Shown here piece by piece: positions 44,479-53,400 of a stretch of DNA of 64,000 bases (position 1 is the stretch's first letter; each line of letters begins with the position of its first letter). Below the pieces are notes generated by a model. That model had not been told where the DNA came from. It worked only from the letters and a program-made list of their open reading frames with translations, and did not search any database. This DNA comes from Pseudomonas cichorii (GTDB lineage Bacteria > Pseudomonadota > Gammaproteobacteria > Pseudomonadales > Pseudomonadaceae): positions 1-64,000 of the forward strand of contig NZ_RBRE01000091.1 in the NCBI RefSeq assembly GCF_003700275.1, written 5' to 3'. The translations under genes and the position numbers were made by a program.

Positions 44479-45240
44479 TCAGACGTTGGCGGCTTGTTGA
44501 GCGGCAGCCTTTTTCCGCTTGGCCTTGCGAGCCAGGATGTTGAGGATCTCAACCGCAGCCGAGAACGTCATGGCGGCGTATATGTAGCCTTTAGGCACAT
44601 GGGCACCGAAACCTTCAGCGATCAGCGTCATACCGATCATGATCAGGAAGCCCAGGGCCAGCATGACCACCGTCGGGTTGTCATTGATGAACTTGGCCAA
44701 CGGGTTGGCAGCCACCATCATCACGATCACGGCAGACACCACAGCGATAATCATGATCGGCAAGTGTTCGGTCATGCCCACAGCCGTGATGATACTGTCG
44801 ATGGAGAATACCAGGTCGAGCAGCAGGATCTGGAAGATTGCCGCGCCCATGCTCAGGGTCACAGCGGATCCGATCGTCTTTTCCTCTTCAGCCTTGCTGT
44901 CCATGCTGTGATGGATTTCCGTGGTCGCCTTCCAGACTAGGAACAAGCCACCCGCGATCAGGATCATGTCTTTCCAGGAGAACGCCTGGCCGAACACGTC
45001 GAGCACAGGTTCGGTCAACTGGACGATGAAGGCCACGGTACTGAGCAGGCCCAGACGCATGATCAAGGCAGCACTGATACCCAGACGACGGGCCTTGGCG
45101 CGCTGATGTTCCGGCAACTTGTTGGTCAGGATCGAGATGAAGATCAGGTTATCGATACCCAGCACGACCTCCATGACCACCAGGGTGGCCAAGGCAATCC
45201 AGGCTGCGGGACTTGAAGCGAGTTCTAAAAGGTATTCCAT
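44479..45240 (-). CDS. TerC family membrane protein
   Basis: A 253-residue polytopic protein with about seven helices. The TerC acidic signatures are present: VVMEVVLGIDNLIFISIL (about 21-38) and LLLDLVFSIDSIITAVG (about 139-155), each with an Asp in the membrane that is thought to bind metal. Relatives act in manganese export or metal loading of secreted proteins, or in tellurite resistance. The gene follows a small lipoprotein gene by about 30 bases on the same strand, so they may be an operon. No yybP-ykoY riboswitch is visible in the short leader. Confidence 0.87.
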   Translation of the reverse strand: MEYLLELASSPAAWIALATLVVMEVVLGIDNLIFISILTNKLPEHQRAKARRLGISAALIMRLGLLSTVAFIVQLTEPVLDVFGQAFSWKDMILIAGGLFLVWKATTEIHHSMDSKAEEEKTIGSAVTLSMGAAIFQILLLDLVFSIDSIITAVGMTEHLPIMIIAVVSAVIVMMVAANPLAKFINDNPTVVMLALGFLIMIGMTLIAEGFGAHVPKGYIYAAMTFSAAVEILNILARKAKRKKAAAQQAANV

Positions 45241-45272
45241 AGATCATGTCCTGCTTGGGCCAATGTTAAGCG

Positions 45273-45515
45273 TTAGATTTCTTTACCGGACTTCTCTTCA
45301 GAAGGCTCGGGCTGTTTCTTGGGTTCGAGTATCGAAAGATCCTTGCGGGTGTCTTCCAGCGCATCGGTTGCGGCCTTGTGGGTATCGTCAATAGCCTGCT
45401 TGGCCGAGTTGGCAGCCGTATCCAGCATCTGTTTGGTCGATGTTTCAACCTGGTCACAGCCAGCCATTACAACCAGCGAACATGTCAGCAATGCGGCGTA
45501 AATAGGTTTGATCAT
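45273..45515 (-). CDS. Small lipoprotein
   Basis: An 80-residue lipoprotein with signal peptide and lipobox VVMAGC (Cys near residue 20). The mature part is a charged amphipathic helix with repeated KQAIDD/HKAATDALED-type segments and ends EEKSGKEI. I chose ATG at 45515 preceded by GAGGGA. The gene lies directly ahead of terC on the same strand and diverges from nhaR. Function unknown; it could be an envelope-anchored partner of TerC. Confidence 0.75.
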   Translation of the reverse strand: MIKPIYAALLTCSLVVMAGCDQVETSTKQMLDTAANSAKQAIDDTHKAATDALEDTRKDLSILEPKKQPEPSEEKSGKEI

Positions 45516-45621
45516 GATTCCCTCGATAAGCAAGGCCGGACATCAACGTTTGGTCCGGCGTCAGCGAAGCATTCTAGGGACATGGAAACATCAGGAAAAT
45601 TCGATTTTTCAAGGTGTATAC

Positions 45622-45636
45622 TTCGGTTTTACCGAA
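45622..45636. promoter_or_regulatory. LysR-type T-N11-A palindrome
   Basis: ttcggt-ttt-accgaa, which contains T-N11-A within a perfect 6-base arm palindrome, 12 bases before the nhaR start and in the shared region with the lipoprotein-terC unit. It is a good candidate for NhaR binding. Confidence 0.5.
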
Positions 45637-45648
45637 TCGGCAATCTTT

Positions 45649-46545
45649 ATGCTCAACTATCGTCAACTCCACTATTTCTGGGTCGTGGCCAGGACCGGCA
45701 GTATCGTGCGTGCCTGCGAGCAACTGAACCTCACTGCGCAAACCATCAGCGGCCAGATCAGCCTGTTCGAGCAGACCCTTGGTGTGGATCTGTTCCGCCG
45801 CGCAGGCCGGCAACTGGAGCTGACCGAAGCCGGCCGCCTGGCCCTTCCCTACGCCGAGCAGATGTTTCAACTGGGTAATGAACTGGAAACCATGCTCCGT
45901 TCACAGCCCGATGAGCAACAGATCCTGTTTCGCATTGGTGTCGCCGATGTCGTGCCCAAATCCATCGTCTACCGACTGATAGCACCGACCATGGAGCTTG
46001 ATGAGTCGATCCGTATCACCTGCCGTGAAGACAAGCTCGAACGCCTGCTGGCCGACCTGGCGATCCAGAAACTGGACATGGTGATATCAGACAGCCCTAT
46101 GCCACCACATTTGGACATCAAAGGCTACAACCAGAAACTGGGAGAATGCGGCGTCAGCTTTTTCGCGACCCGGGCCGTGGCGGAAAATCTGCATAGCGAT
46201 TTCCCCAAATGCATGCATGGCGCGCCGTTATTGATTCCCGGACAGGACACGGTGGTGCGTGGCAGGTTGATGCGCTGGTTCGCCGAACAGAAGATCCAGC
46301 CGCGAATTATCGGCGAGTTCGATGACAGCGCCCTGATGAAGGCTTTCGGCAAGTCCGGTAGCGGCGTGTTTGTCGCGCCCAGCGTGATCGCCGATGAAGT
46401 GCAGAGCCAATACGACGTGGTGGTCATTGGCCAGACCGAAGCGGTCAGCGAGTCGTTCTATGCGATTACCGTCGAAAGAAAGGTCAGGCACCCCGGTATT
46501 GTCGCCATTACCGAGAGTGCCCGAAACAAGCTGTTTACCGATTAA
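45649..46545 (+). CDS. nhaR: LysR-family regulator NhaR-like
   Basis: A 298-residue LysR-type regulator. The winged helix-turn-helix spans about residues 3-62 with YRQLHYFWVVARTGSIVRACEQLNLTAQTISGQI, typical for NhaR, and the ligand domain follows. NhaR answers sodium and alkaline stress in enterobacteria by activating a Na+/H+ antiporter; no antiporter gene is near here. The ATG at 45649 is preferred. It diverges from the lipoprotein-terC unit and may regulate it, since the palindrome lies between them. Confidence 0.87.
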   Translation: MLNYRQLHYFWVVARTGSIVRACEQLNLTAQTISGQISLFEQTLGVDLFRRAGRQLELTEAGRLALPYAEQMFQLGNELETMLRSQPDEQQILFRIGVADVVPKSIVYRLIAPTMELDESIRITCREDKLERLLADLAIQKLDMVISDSPMPPHLDIKGYNQKLGECGVSFFATRAVAENLHSDFPKCMHGAPLLIPGQDTVVRGRLMRWFAEQKIQPRIIGEFDDSALMKAFGKSGSGVFVAPSVIADEVQSQYDVVVIGQTEAVSESFYAITVERKVRHPGIVAITESARNKLFTD

Positions 46546-46557
46546 ACGGCGGGCAGC

Positions 46558-47067
46558 TTAAAACTTGCCCATGTAATCGCGCTTGCCGATTTCCACGCCG
46601 TTGTGGCGCAGCAGGTCATAGGCCGTGGTGACATGGAAGAAGAACTGCGGCAAGGCATAGCTGAGCAGATAAGCCTGACCGTTGAGACGTTTTTCCTTCT
46701 CGGTGCCCGGGCGCAAGACGACTTCAATGCCTTCCTTGCCATCCACCTGCTCCGGCTTGATGCTGCCGATGAACTCCAGAGCCTTGCCGATCAGCGCTTG
46801 CAGCTCGGCAAAGGTGGTTTCGGCGTCTTCATACTTGGGGATATCGACACCAGCCAGACGCGCCGAAGCGCCCTTGGCGAAATCCACGGCAATCTGGATC
46901 TGCCGGGTGAAAGGCAACATGTCCGGAAACAGACGCGCCTGCAACAGGGCCTCAGGCTGGATTTTCTTCTCGGTAGCGTGGGCCTCGGCCTTGACGAGGA
47001 CGTCGTTGAGCGCATTGAGCATTTGCTGGAAGACCGGAACGGAAGCGGCGTACAGGGAAATAGACAT
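46558..47067 (-). CDS. DUF1993 family protein
   Basis: A 169-residue soluble helical protein of the DUF1993 family, related in fold to DinB-like four-helix proteins. It begins SLYAASVPVFQQMLNALNDVL, has ARLFPDMLPFTRQIQIAVDFAKG (about 45-67) and ends FFFHVTTAYDLLRHNGVEIGKRDYMG, both typical of the family. The function is unknown. It is convergent with nhaR. Confidence 0.85.
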   Translation of the reverse strand: MSISLYAASVPVFQQMLNALNDVLVKAEAHATEKKIQPEALLQARLFPDMLPFTRQIQIAVDFAKGASARLAGVDIPKYEDAETTFAELQALIGKALEFIGSIKPEQVDGKEGIEVVLRPGTEKEKRLNGQAYLLSYALPQFFFHVTTAYDLLRHNGVEIGKRDYMGKF

Positions 47068-47177
47068 GACAAATCCTGAGAGTGAAAGTCGGAATTATAG
47101 ACACGCTCTTCGGCGCACTGGAAATAATCCGGCTTAGCCAATAGGCTGACAAACCGCCATCGCCCAGGGAAAGCGTA

Positions 47178-47834
47178 ATGTCCACAGAAGCCTCTTCAAC
47201 CGAATCGACCGATGACGCCACCCAGGCGCTGAAACTCAGCAGCACCGAAGTGCGCATTCTCGGCTGCCTGATCGAGAAACAGGCCACCAGCCCGGAAACC
47301 TACCCGCTGACCCTCAATGCCCTGGTCATCGCCTGCAACCAGAAAACCAGCCGCGATCCGGTGATGAACCTGACTCAGGGCCAGGTTGGCCAAAGCCTGC
47401 GCGCCCTTGAGAGCCAGGGCCTGACGCGCCTGGTCATGGGCAGTCGCGCCGACCGCTGGGAACACAAGGTCGAAAAGCACTTGGAGCTGGTACCCGCCCA
47501 GGTAATTCTGACCGGCCTGCTCCTGCTGCGCGGCCCACAGACCGGCAACGAACTGCTGACCCGCAGCAACCGCATGCACGATTTCGAGGACAGCGAGCAG
47601 GTCGTCCACCAACTCGACCGCCTCATCGCCCGCGGTCTGGCCACCCTGCTCCCACGACAATCCGGCCAGCGCGAAGATCGCTATATGCATGCACTGGGAG
47701 ATCCGGCGGATCTGCAGGAACTGCTTGCCGCCCGCCAGAATCCGCCGGAACGCGCAGCGCCGTCGAGCGAGCGTCTGGATGAACTGGAGGCCAGGATTGC
47801 GGCGCTTGAAGAGCGATTGGCGCGCCTGGAATAG
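47178..47834 (+). CDS. yceH: YceH/DUF480 family protein
   Basis: A 218-residue protein of the YceH (DUF480) family. It has two winged-helix domains; the first contains RILGCLIEKQATSPETYPLTLNAL (about 26-49) and NQKTSRDPVMNLT, the second LLLLRGPQTGNELLTRSNR. A coiled-coil tail LEARIAALEERLARLE closes it. DNA binding is expected from the fold, but no target is known. It has a clean start MSTEASS and no operon partner here. Confidence 0.88.
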   Translation: MSTEASSTESTDDATQALKLSSTEVRILGCLIEKQATSPETYPLTLNALVIACNQKTSRDPVMNLTQGQVGQSLRALESQGLTRLVMGSRADRWEHKVEKHLELVPAQVILTGLLLLRGPQTGNELLTRSNRMHDFEDSEQVVHQLDRLIARGLATLLPRQSGQREDRYMHALGDPADLQELLAARQNPPERAAPSSERLDELEARIAALEERLARLE

Positions 47835-48140
47835 CGAAAAGTGAGTTGCGTAAGCACACCGCGAAAGAAAAGTATGTGTGTTCTGAAAAAAAACTGGAAA
47901 GTGTGTATGGCGCCCCGGCTTTCTACCGAACGGTATTGGATTAAATCCCGGACTCGAGCGTAGAATCGGCAACCGTATCGACGATTAACAGGCAAGCTGA
48001 AACATCGCCGGACGCCTTACACAAAATTTACCTAACGGCTTCGCAAATTTCTCCAATTACGATGTCTTAGAATTATCCCGTGGCAGTGCTTGAGAAGTAA
48101 TGCAGGCCCGCGACAACGGGTTGAGAGCCGAGGAACCGTC
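47835..48140. other. Intergenic region before the Pro/Tyr-rich gene
   Basis: A 306-base gap. It holds a small inverted repeat taccg-aa-cggta at 47926-47937, two tagaat-like -10 candidates (47961 and 48068), and is more AT-rich than the flanks. No coding frame or RNA gene is evident. Confidence 0.4.
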
Positions 48141-48500
48141 ATGATTCGTCATATCCCCAAGATTGCCTTGTTTATAGGTGCCCTGGCACTGGCAGGCCAG
48201 GCCAACGCTGATCATCGTGGCTGGGGTGGCCCGGCCGTACTGGGTGCAATCGTCGGTGCTGCCGTGGTTGGAGCCGCTGTTTCGTCCAGCCGTGACAGAA
48301 CGGTGTATGTAGAACGCCAGCCGGTCTATGTACAACAGCAGCCGGTGTATTACGCACCGCCACCTCCTCCGCCCGTGGTCTATTACCAGCCGGCGCCGGT
48401 GTACGAAGTCGTGGAGCGTTATCCCGCACCACCGCCAGGCTACTACCGTCGCTATGGCCCGCCACCGGCCTACTACGGCCCACCACGTGGTCACTGGTAA
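48141..48500 (+). CDS. Secreted Pro/Tyr-rich small protein
   Basis: A 119-residue protein with a cleavable signal peptide (about 1-23, ending QANA). A glycine/alanine-rich segment (AVLGAIVGAAVVGAAVS) follows that looks like a glycine zipper. The rest is low complexity: repeats of PVYV/PVYY, runs of proline and tyrosine, ending YYGPPRGHW. It is probably an envelope or surface protein; similar proteins are common in Pseudomonas. The ATG at 48141 follows AGGAACC. A strong terminator follows. Confidence 0.8.
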   Translation: MIRHIPKIALFIGALALAGQANADHRGWGGPAVLGAIVGAAVVGAAVSSSRDRTVYVERQPVYVQQQPVYYAPPPPPPVVYYQPAPVYEVVERYPAPPPGYYRRYGPPPAYYGPPRGHW

Positions 48501-48504
48501 CTGA

Positions 48505-48532
48505 CAAAAAACCCCGCGAAAGCGGGGTTTTT
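48505..48532 (+). terminator. Intrinsic terminator
   Basis: Stem accccgc / gcggggt with a GAAA tetraloop, A-run before and T-run after. Confidence 0.92.
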
Positions 48533-48669
48533 CATTGCTCTGTCACGATCAGGGGGCTCCCCGTCAAGGGCACAACCCTGTCGATCATCAATGACGACTA
48601 TCGAGGACGATGATTTTTGCCAGACCCGATGGCTGGGTAAAGTAGCGCCATCGATTGATGGAGACAGCC

Positions 48670-48852
48670 ATGAACAAGGTTCAGATCATGTCAGTAGTTG
48701 GCAGCGCCGTCCCGGCCAGCCTCAGAGAGCGCGGCCTGTTGGCCTGCTGGTACCTGATGCATAACGGCGAGCCGGTCAGCGGCCCCTTTGTGTCACTGCC
48801 GGCAGCACAGGCCCGCTCCGAAAAACTGGAAAGCCACATGCTCAACGGTTGA
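48670..48852 (+). CDS. Hypothetical 60-residue protein
   Basis: A small soluble protein starting MNKVQIMSVVGSAVPASL, with ACWYLMHNGEPVSGPFVSLPAAQARSEKLE in the middle. GGAG stands six bases before the ATG at 48670 and a terminator follows the stop, so it is likely expressed. It may be a small stress or regulatory protein, but nothing in it assigns a role. Confidence 0.6.
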   Translation: MNKVQIMSVVGSAVPASLRERGLLACWYLMHNGEPVSGPFVSLPAAQARSEKLESHMLNG

Positions 48853-48898
48853 TACCACTACGTATTCAGACTTCGTGCGTTGCTCCGCACATCCCCTT

Positions 48899-48926
48899 GC
48901 CCACATCCTTTGATGTGGGCTTTTTT
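48899..48926 (+). terminator. Intrinsic terminator
   Basis: Nine-base stem gcccacatc / gatgtgggc with a four-base loop and six T. It also lies at the 3' end of the convergent gene. Confidence 0.9.
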
Positions 48927-48943
48927 ATGGGCCTGAAACGCGC

Positions 48944-49504
48944 TCAGACGCGCTCGGCCATCGCCGCATTGACCTGGCAGCGGTGGGTCAGTTTCTGCAG
49001 GCGCTTTTCCAGGGCAATGAACACGACGCGATCGGTACGGCCGCTGTCCAGTTCGTCGATCAGGTCGTTGGCAACCTGGCGCAGTTCATAGGCAAGCACC
49101 ACGCGGTCATCGTTCAGGTCCTGTTTATGGGACTCGAACAGACGGTGCAGGTAGTCCTGCAAGGTGTACTTCAAGCGATGCCGGTCGCTGGCCCGCAAGT
49201 GAGTGAGGTTGAGACTGGTTCTGGCCTGCAGTTCGGTCAGCTCGCCGCACAGGTATTGAATACGCCGGGCATAGCCGGTTTCACGCTCGCGCACTTGCTT
49301 GTGTGCCACGACCGCTTCCTGCTTGCGCTGGATGGCCGGAATCCCCACCGCAACCATCATGCCGACGATCAGCCCGGTCGCCTGGACCCAGCCGGCCCAG
49401 TCGGCGGGACGCGAGAAAAAGCCCGTGACCAGCAGCACTACCGCCACCAGAGAGGCAGCGATCACCAGTACAACGTAATCCTTGCTGATAAACCCAGTGG
49501 GCAT
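48944..49504 (-). CDS. Membrane protein with two helices and cytosolic helical tail
   Basis: A 186-residue protein with two hydrophobic segments (about residues 9-30 and 38-58) followed by a charged helical region of about 120 residues (QRKQEAVVAHKQVRERE through ALEKRLQKLTHR). No enzyme motif is visible. The start ATG at 49504 follows AAGGAGT. It looks like a small inner-membrane protein with a cytoplasmic coiled or helical domain; similar hypothetical proteins occur in pseudomonads. Function unknown. Confidence 0.7.
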   Translation of the reverse strand: MPTGFISKDYVVLVIAASLVAVVLLVTGFFSRPADWAGWVQATGLIVGMMVAVGIPAIQRKQEAVVAHKQVRERETGYARRIQYLCGELTELQARTSLNLTHLRASDRHRLKYTLQDYLHRLFESHKQDLNDDRVVLAYELRQVANDLIDELDSGRTDRVVFIALEKRLQKLTHRCQVNAAMAERV

Positions 49505-49757
49505 TGCACAACTCCTTACATCGATGACCATTGATGGCGTGGATGCTAATCGGTGCGAGCCTCTGACACCACGAATATTCAAGGCACAACCTCAATTGCA
49601 CGCCTTTCCTACTTAACAGCAACTTAATAAAACCACGATTCCTCGATTAATTGACGAAACACCCTGCCCGCCCCATCGACTTTGAGCAAAGCCCACTCCT
49701 AAAATGCAGCGTTTTTCCTATATCCACGTGCAAAACCGCACATTTATCGAGTGAGCC

Positions 49758-50702
49758 TTGCTCTTGAAAATTCGTCTGCCACTTCTGGGTCTTTTATTTG
49801 CACTTACAGGCCCTGTAGTTTCCACCCATGCCATGGCAAACGAAGCCGCGGCCCTGAACCGGGACCCGTCACAACTTCATCTGGCTTCCGGCAGTACCCT
49901 GGTCGTAGACCTGCAAACCGACAAGGTCCTTTATTCACACAATCCGGACGTAATCGTGCCGATCGCTTCGGTCACCAAGCTCATGACGGCGATGGTGGTG
50001 CTGGATGCAAAGCAGCCTATGGATGAAATGATTCCGGTCAACATTTCGCAGACGCCGGAAATGAAAGGCGTGTTCTCCCGCGTCAAGCTCGGCAGTCAAC
50101 TGAACCGCAAGGACATGCTGCTGATCACCCTGATGTCATCGGAAAACCGTGCCGCCGCGAGCCTGGCCCACAGTTATCCGGGAGGCTACCCGGCCTTTAT
50201 CCTGGCCATGAACGCCAAGGCCAAGGCGCTGGGCATGAAGCATACGGCGTATGTCGAGCCTACCGGCCTGTCGGTCTATAACGTTTCCACGGCACGCGAC
50301 CTCACCAAACTGGTGATGGCTGCCCGCAAATACCCGATGCTCAGCGAATTGAGCACCACCCCGGAAAAGACCGTGACCTTCCGCAAGCCCACCTACAGCC
50401 TGGGTTTCAGCAACACCGACCATCTGGTTCGCAAGGACAACTGGGATATCAAGCTGACCAAGACCGGCTTCACCAATCAGGCAGGTCATTGCCTGGTGCT
50501 GTTGACCAGCATGGCTAATCGTCAGGTGTCAGTGGTGATTCTCGATGCCTTCGGCAAATACACCCACTTCGCCGATGCCAGCCGACTGCGCCGCTGGATG
50601 GAAACCGGCCAGAGCGGCCCGGCGCCGGAAGTCGCCATGCAGTACAAGAAAGAGAAGAATCTGATGATGAAGCAGAATGGTATTCAGCAGGCCAGGGAAT
50701 AA
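49758..50702 (+). CDS. pbpG: D-alanyl-D-alanine endopeptidase (PBP7)
   Basis: A 314-residue periplasmic penicillin-binding protein of the PBP7/8 type, which cuts cross-links in peptidoglycan. The signal peptide is at 1-26. The three active-site motifs are intact: SVTK at 71-74, SEN at 128-130 and KTG in LTKTGFTNQAG near 236. The start is one of two TTG codons, 49758 or 49764, and neither has a strong ribosome binding site. A REP hairpin directly follows the stop. Confidence 0.88.
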   Translation: MLLKIRLPLLGLLFALTGPVVSTHAMANEAAALNRDPSQLHLASGSTLVVDLQTDKVLYSHNPDVIVPIASVTKLMTAMVVLDAKQPMDEMIPVNISQTPEMKGVFSRVKLGSQLNRKDMLLITLMSSENRAAASLAHSYPGGYPAFILAMNAKAKALGMKHTAYVEPTGLSVYNVSTARDLTKLVMAARKYPMLSELSTTPEKTVTFRKPTYSLGFSNTDHLVRKDNWDIKLTKTGFTNQAGHCLVLLTSMANRQVSVVILDAFGKYTHFADASRLRRWMETGQSGPAPEVAMQYKKEKNLMMKQNGIQQARE

Positions 50703-50711
50703 ACGACCTTT

Positions 50712-50765
50712 TCGCGAATGAATCCGCTTCCACTTCACTGTGTGGAAGCGGATTCATCCGCGAAG
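50712..50765. repeat. REP hairpin
   Basis: Arms of 23 bases (ttcgcgaatgaatccgcttc and onwards) with one mismatch around an eight-base loop, between the convergent pbpG and dehydrogenase genes. It is the most complete REP in the window. Confidence 0.85.
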
Positions 50766-50772
50766 GCAGCCG

Positions 50773-52203
50773 TCAGTTGAACTGCGTCACCAGCTTGGTA
50801 TTGAGATAAGCCTCAATGGCCTCGGTGCCGCCTTCGGAGCCGTAGCCTGAATCCTTGATTCCGCCAAACGGAATCTCCGGCAGGCCAATACCCTGATGGT
50901 TGATCGACAGCATGCCCGCTTCGATGCCATTGCTCAGTGCCTGCGCGGTCTTCATCGAGGTGGTGAAGGCATAGGACGCCAGACCGAACGGCACTCGATT
51001 GGACTCGGCAATCACTTCTTCCAGCGTGTCGAACGCGACCAGCAACGCCACCGGGCCGAAAGGCTCTTCGTTCATGATGCGCATCTCGCGGGTCAGGCCG
51101 CTCAATACGGTTGGCTCGAAGAAGTAGCCTGGCCCCTCGATCTTCTTGCCACCGGTTTCAACCTTGGCACCGGCAGCGACCGCATCTTCGACCAGCTCCA
51201 GCAGCGCTGGAATACGCCGTTCATTGGCCACCGGCCCCATTACCGTACCGGTTTCCAGACCATTGCCGACCTTGACCTCGCGGGTCTGACCGACGAACTT
51301 TTCAGTGAACGCTGCCAGCACCTTGCGTTGCACCAGGATCCGCGTCGGTGAAACACAGACCTGACCGGCATTGCGGAACTTGGCAGTCGCCAGCACCCGC
51401 GCTGCCAGATCCAGATCGGCATCGTCAAATACCAGTGCCGGCGCATGACCGCCCAGCTCCATGGTTGCGCGCTTCATATGCTGGCCAGCCAACGCCGCCA
51501 GTTGCTTGCCCACCGGCGTGGAGCCGGTAAAGGTCACCTTGCGGATCACCGGATGCGGGATCAGGTAATTGGAAATCTCGGCCGGAATGCCATACACCAG
51601 ACCGATCACACCCGCCGGAACGCCTGCATCGGCAAAGGCACGAATCAGTTCGGCAGGCGATGCCGGGGTTTCTTCCGGTGCCTTGATGATGATCGAACAA
51701 CCGGCAGCCAGCGCCGACGACAGCTTGCGCACCACCTGGTTGATCGGGAAGTTCCAGGGTGTGAACGCGGCAACCGGACCGACCGGCTCCTTGATCACCT
51801 TCTGCTCGATGGCAGGATTGCGCGATGGCACCAGGCGGCCATAGCTGCGACGCCCTTCCTCGGCCAGCCAGTCGATGATATCGGCGGCGGACAGGGTTTC
51901 CATGCGTGCTTCGGCCAGCGGCTTGCCCTGTTCCTGGGTCATGATGCGAGCGATGTTGTCAGCACGCTCGCGCAGCAGTTGCGCAGCCTTTTGCATGATT
52001 TTGTAGCGGTCATAAGCAGAAGTGGCGCGCCATGTTGCAAAGCCTCGCTCAGCCGCTGCCAGGGCGTCATCCAGATCGGGAATGCTGGCATGCGCCACCG
52101 TTCCCAGGGATTGGCCGGTGGCTGGATCGATGACAGGCAATGTGCGGCCATCGCGGCTTGCACGCCATTGGCCATCGATATAGAGCTGGACGTCGGGATA
52201 CAT
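50773..52203 (-). CDS. Succinate-semialdehyde dehydrogenase-like ALDH
   Basis: A 476-residue NAD(P)-dependent aldehyde dehydrogenase close to GabD-type succinate-semialdehyde dehydrogenases. The catalytic Cys is in FRNAGQVCVSPTR (about residue 278-290), the general-base Glu in MELGGHAPALVFDDAD (about 247), and the cofactor loop has FTGSTPVGKQLA near 225. Asn in PWNFPINQ is also conserved. It may finish GABA or polyamine breakdown, or act on another semialdehyde. No aminotransferase is next to it. Its upstream region has two palindromes that could be operators. Confidence 0.85.
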   Translation of the reverse strand: MYPDVQLYIDGQWRASRDGRTLPVIDPATGQSLGTVAHASIPDLDDALAAAERGFATWRATSAYDRYKIMQKAAQLLRERADNIARIMTQEQGKPLAEARMETLSAADIIDWLAEEGRRSYGRLVPSRNPAIEQKVIKEPVGPVAAFTPWNFPINQVVRKLSSALAAGCSIIIKAPEETPASPAELIRAFADAGVPAGVIGLVYGIPAEISNYLIPHPVIRKVTFTGSTPVGKQLAALAGQHMKRATMELGGHAPALVFDDADLDLAARVLATAKFRNAGQVCVSPTRILVQRKVLAAFTEKFVGQTREVKVGNGLETGTVMGPVANERRIPALLELVEDAVAAGAKVETGGKKIEGPGYFFEPTVLSGLTREMRIMNEEPFGPVALLVAFDTLEEVIAESNRVPFGLASYAFTTSMKTAQALSNGIEAGMLSINHQGIGLPEIPFGGIKDSGYGSEGGTEAIEAYLNTKLVTQFN

Positions 52204-52247
52204 GACAATTCTCCTGAGGCAGTTGAATGACTGAGCAATCCAACATA

Positions 52248-52261
52248 CGGGGATATCCCCG
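52248..52261. promoter_or_regulatory. CGGGGATATCCCCG palindrome
   Basis: A perfect 14-base palindrome 45 bases upstream of the aldehyde dehydrogenase start, in the position of a core promoter or operator. Confidence 0.45.
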
Positions 52262-52288
52262 CATAAGTCAAGGCACAGTCAGGAATGG

Positions 52289-52300
52289 GTGTATATACAC
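52289..52300. promoter_or_regulatory. GTGTATATACAC palindrome
   Basis: A perfect 12-base palindrome 86 bases upstream of the aldehyde dehydrogenase start, with a TGTATATACA core like many GntR-family sites. Confidence 0.45.
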
Positions 52301-52375
52301 AAGCAGCAGCGGCCTGCCAGTCGTTGACTGAACAGGCCATCGCTATATGGGATTGCATCGACAACAGAATGTTCG

Positions 52376-53233
52376 CTACAGAATGGGCTTGCCGCCAGTA
52401 ACGCTGTACAGCGCTCCCGAGGTGTAGCTGGACTGATCGGATGCCAGCAGCACATAAATCGGCGCCACTTCCACGGGCTGGCCAGGACGTCCCAGCGGAG
52501 TCTGGCTACCGAAATTGCGAACCTCTTCCTCGGGCATGGTCGAGACGATCAGCGGCGTCCAGATCGGTCCTGGCGCCACGCTGTTTACCCGAATGCCGCG
52601 CTCACCCAGCATCTGCGCAAGGCCGCCGGTGAAGTTGGCAATCGCGCCTTTGGTGCAGGCATAAGGCAACAGGGTCGGCTTGGGCATATCGGCGTTCACC
52701 GAACTGGTATTGATGATCGAACTGCCTGCGGCCATATGCGGCAAGGCCGCCTGACAGATGCGAAATATCGCAGTGATATTGATATCGAAGGTCTTCACCC
52801 ATTCCTCGTCGGTGATTTCTTCAAAGGTCTGGTGGGACATCTGGAAGGCTGCGTTATTGACCAGCACATCGATGCGGCCAAATTGCTCGACAGTCTGGTC
52901 GACGATATGCCGGCAATGTTCTTTCTGTGCCAGATCACCGGGCAGCAGCAGACATTGCCGGCCGGCCTGCTCGACCCAGCGGGCGGTTTCCTGCGCGTCT
53001 TCATGTTCATCGAGATAAGACAGCGCGACATCGGCGCCTTCACGGGCAAAGGCAATCGCCACCGCACGGCCAATGCCGCTGTCGGCGCCGGTAATCAGGG
53101 CAATCCGGTTTTCCAGCCGGCCTGCGCCGCGGTAACTCTGCTCGCCGCAATCGGGATAGGGCTCCATCTTCGCCTGCGAGCCGGGAACCGACTGCGCTTG
53201 ATTCGGGAAGGGAGGTCTTGGGTAATCAGTCAT
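52376..53233 (-). CDS. SDR family oxidoreductase (YghA type)
   Basis: A 285-residue short-chain dehydrogenase with an N-terminal extension (about 40 residues) typical of YghA-like and general stress SDRs. The cofactor loop is ITGADSGIGRAVAIAF (about 47-62), NNAAF lies near 127, the catalytic Ser in NTSSVNAD and the active Tyr/Lys in YACTKGA near 190. The ATG at 53233 gives the start MTDYPRPPFP. It may reduce aldehydes or ketones under stress. It diverges from the DUF1185 operon with a 220-base gap. Confidence 0.85.
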   Translation of the reverse strand: MTDYPRPPFPNQAQSVPGSQAKMEPYPDCGEQSYRGAGRLENRIALITGADSGIGRAVAIAFAREGADVALSYLDEHEDAQETARWVEQAGRQCLLLPGDLAQKEHCRHIVDQTVEQFGRIDVLVNNAAFQMSHQTFEEITDEEWVKTFDINITAIFRICQAALPHMAAGSSIINTSSVNADMPKPTLLPYACTKGAIANFTGGLAQMLGERGIRVNSVAPGPIWTPLIVSTMPEEEVRNFGSQTPLGRPGQPVEVAPIYVLLASDQSSYTSGALYSVTGGKPIL

Positions 53234-53400
53234 TTGTTTCTCCTGAGGTGAAGTGAAACAGGCAGGAGCCGTGCATGGCCCATGAAATATCTGGCCCGCA
53301 GCTCGGGAGCATCGTTCACACAACCGCAGGCAATGACTGACGAATGGTCTTTGAGCGAGGTTTTTGCGCTCACCTCGAATAAAGCACTTGCACGCACAAT

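Noticed and set aside
45241..45272. yybP-ykoY manganese riboswitch before terC
   Set aside because: The gap after the lipoprotein gene is only 32 bases, too short for the riboswitch.
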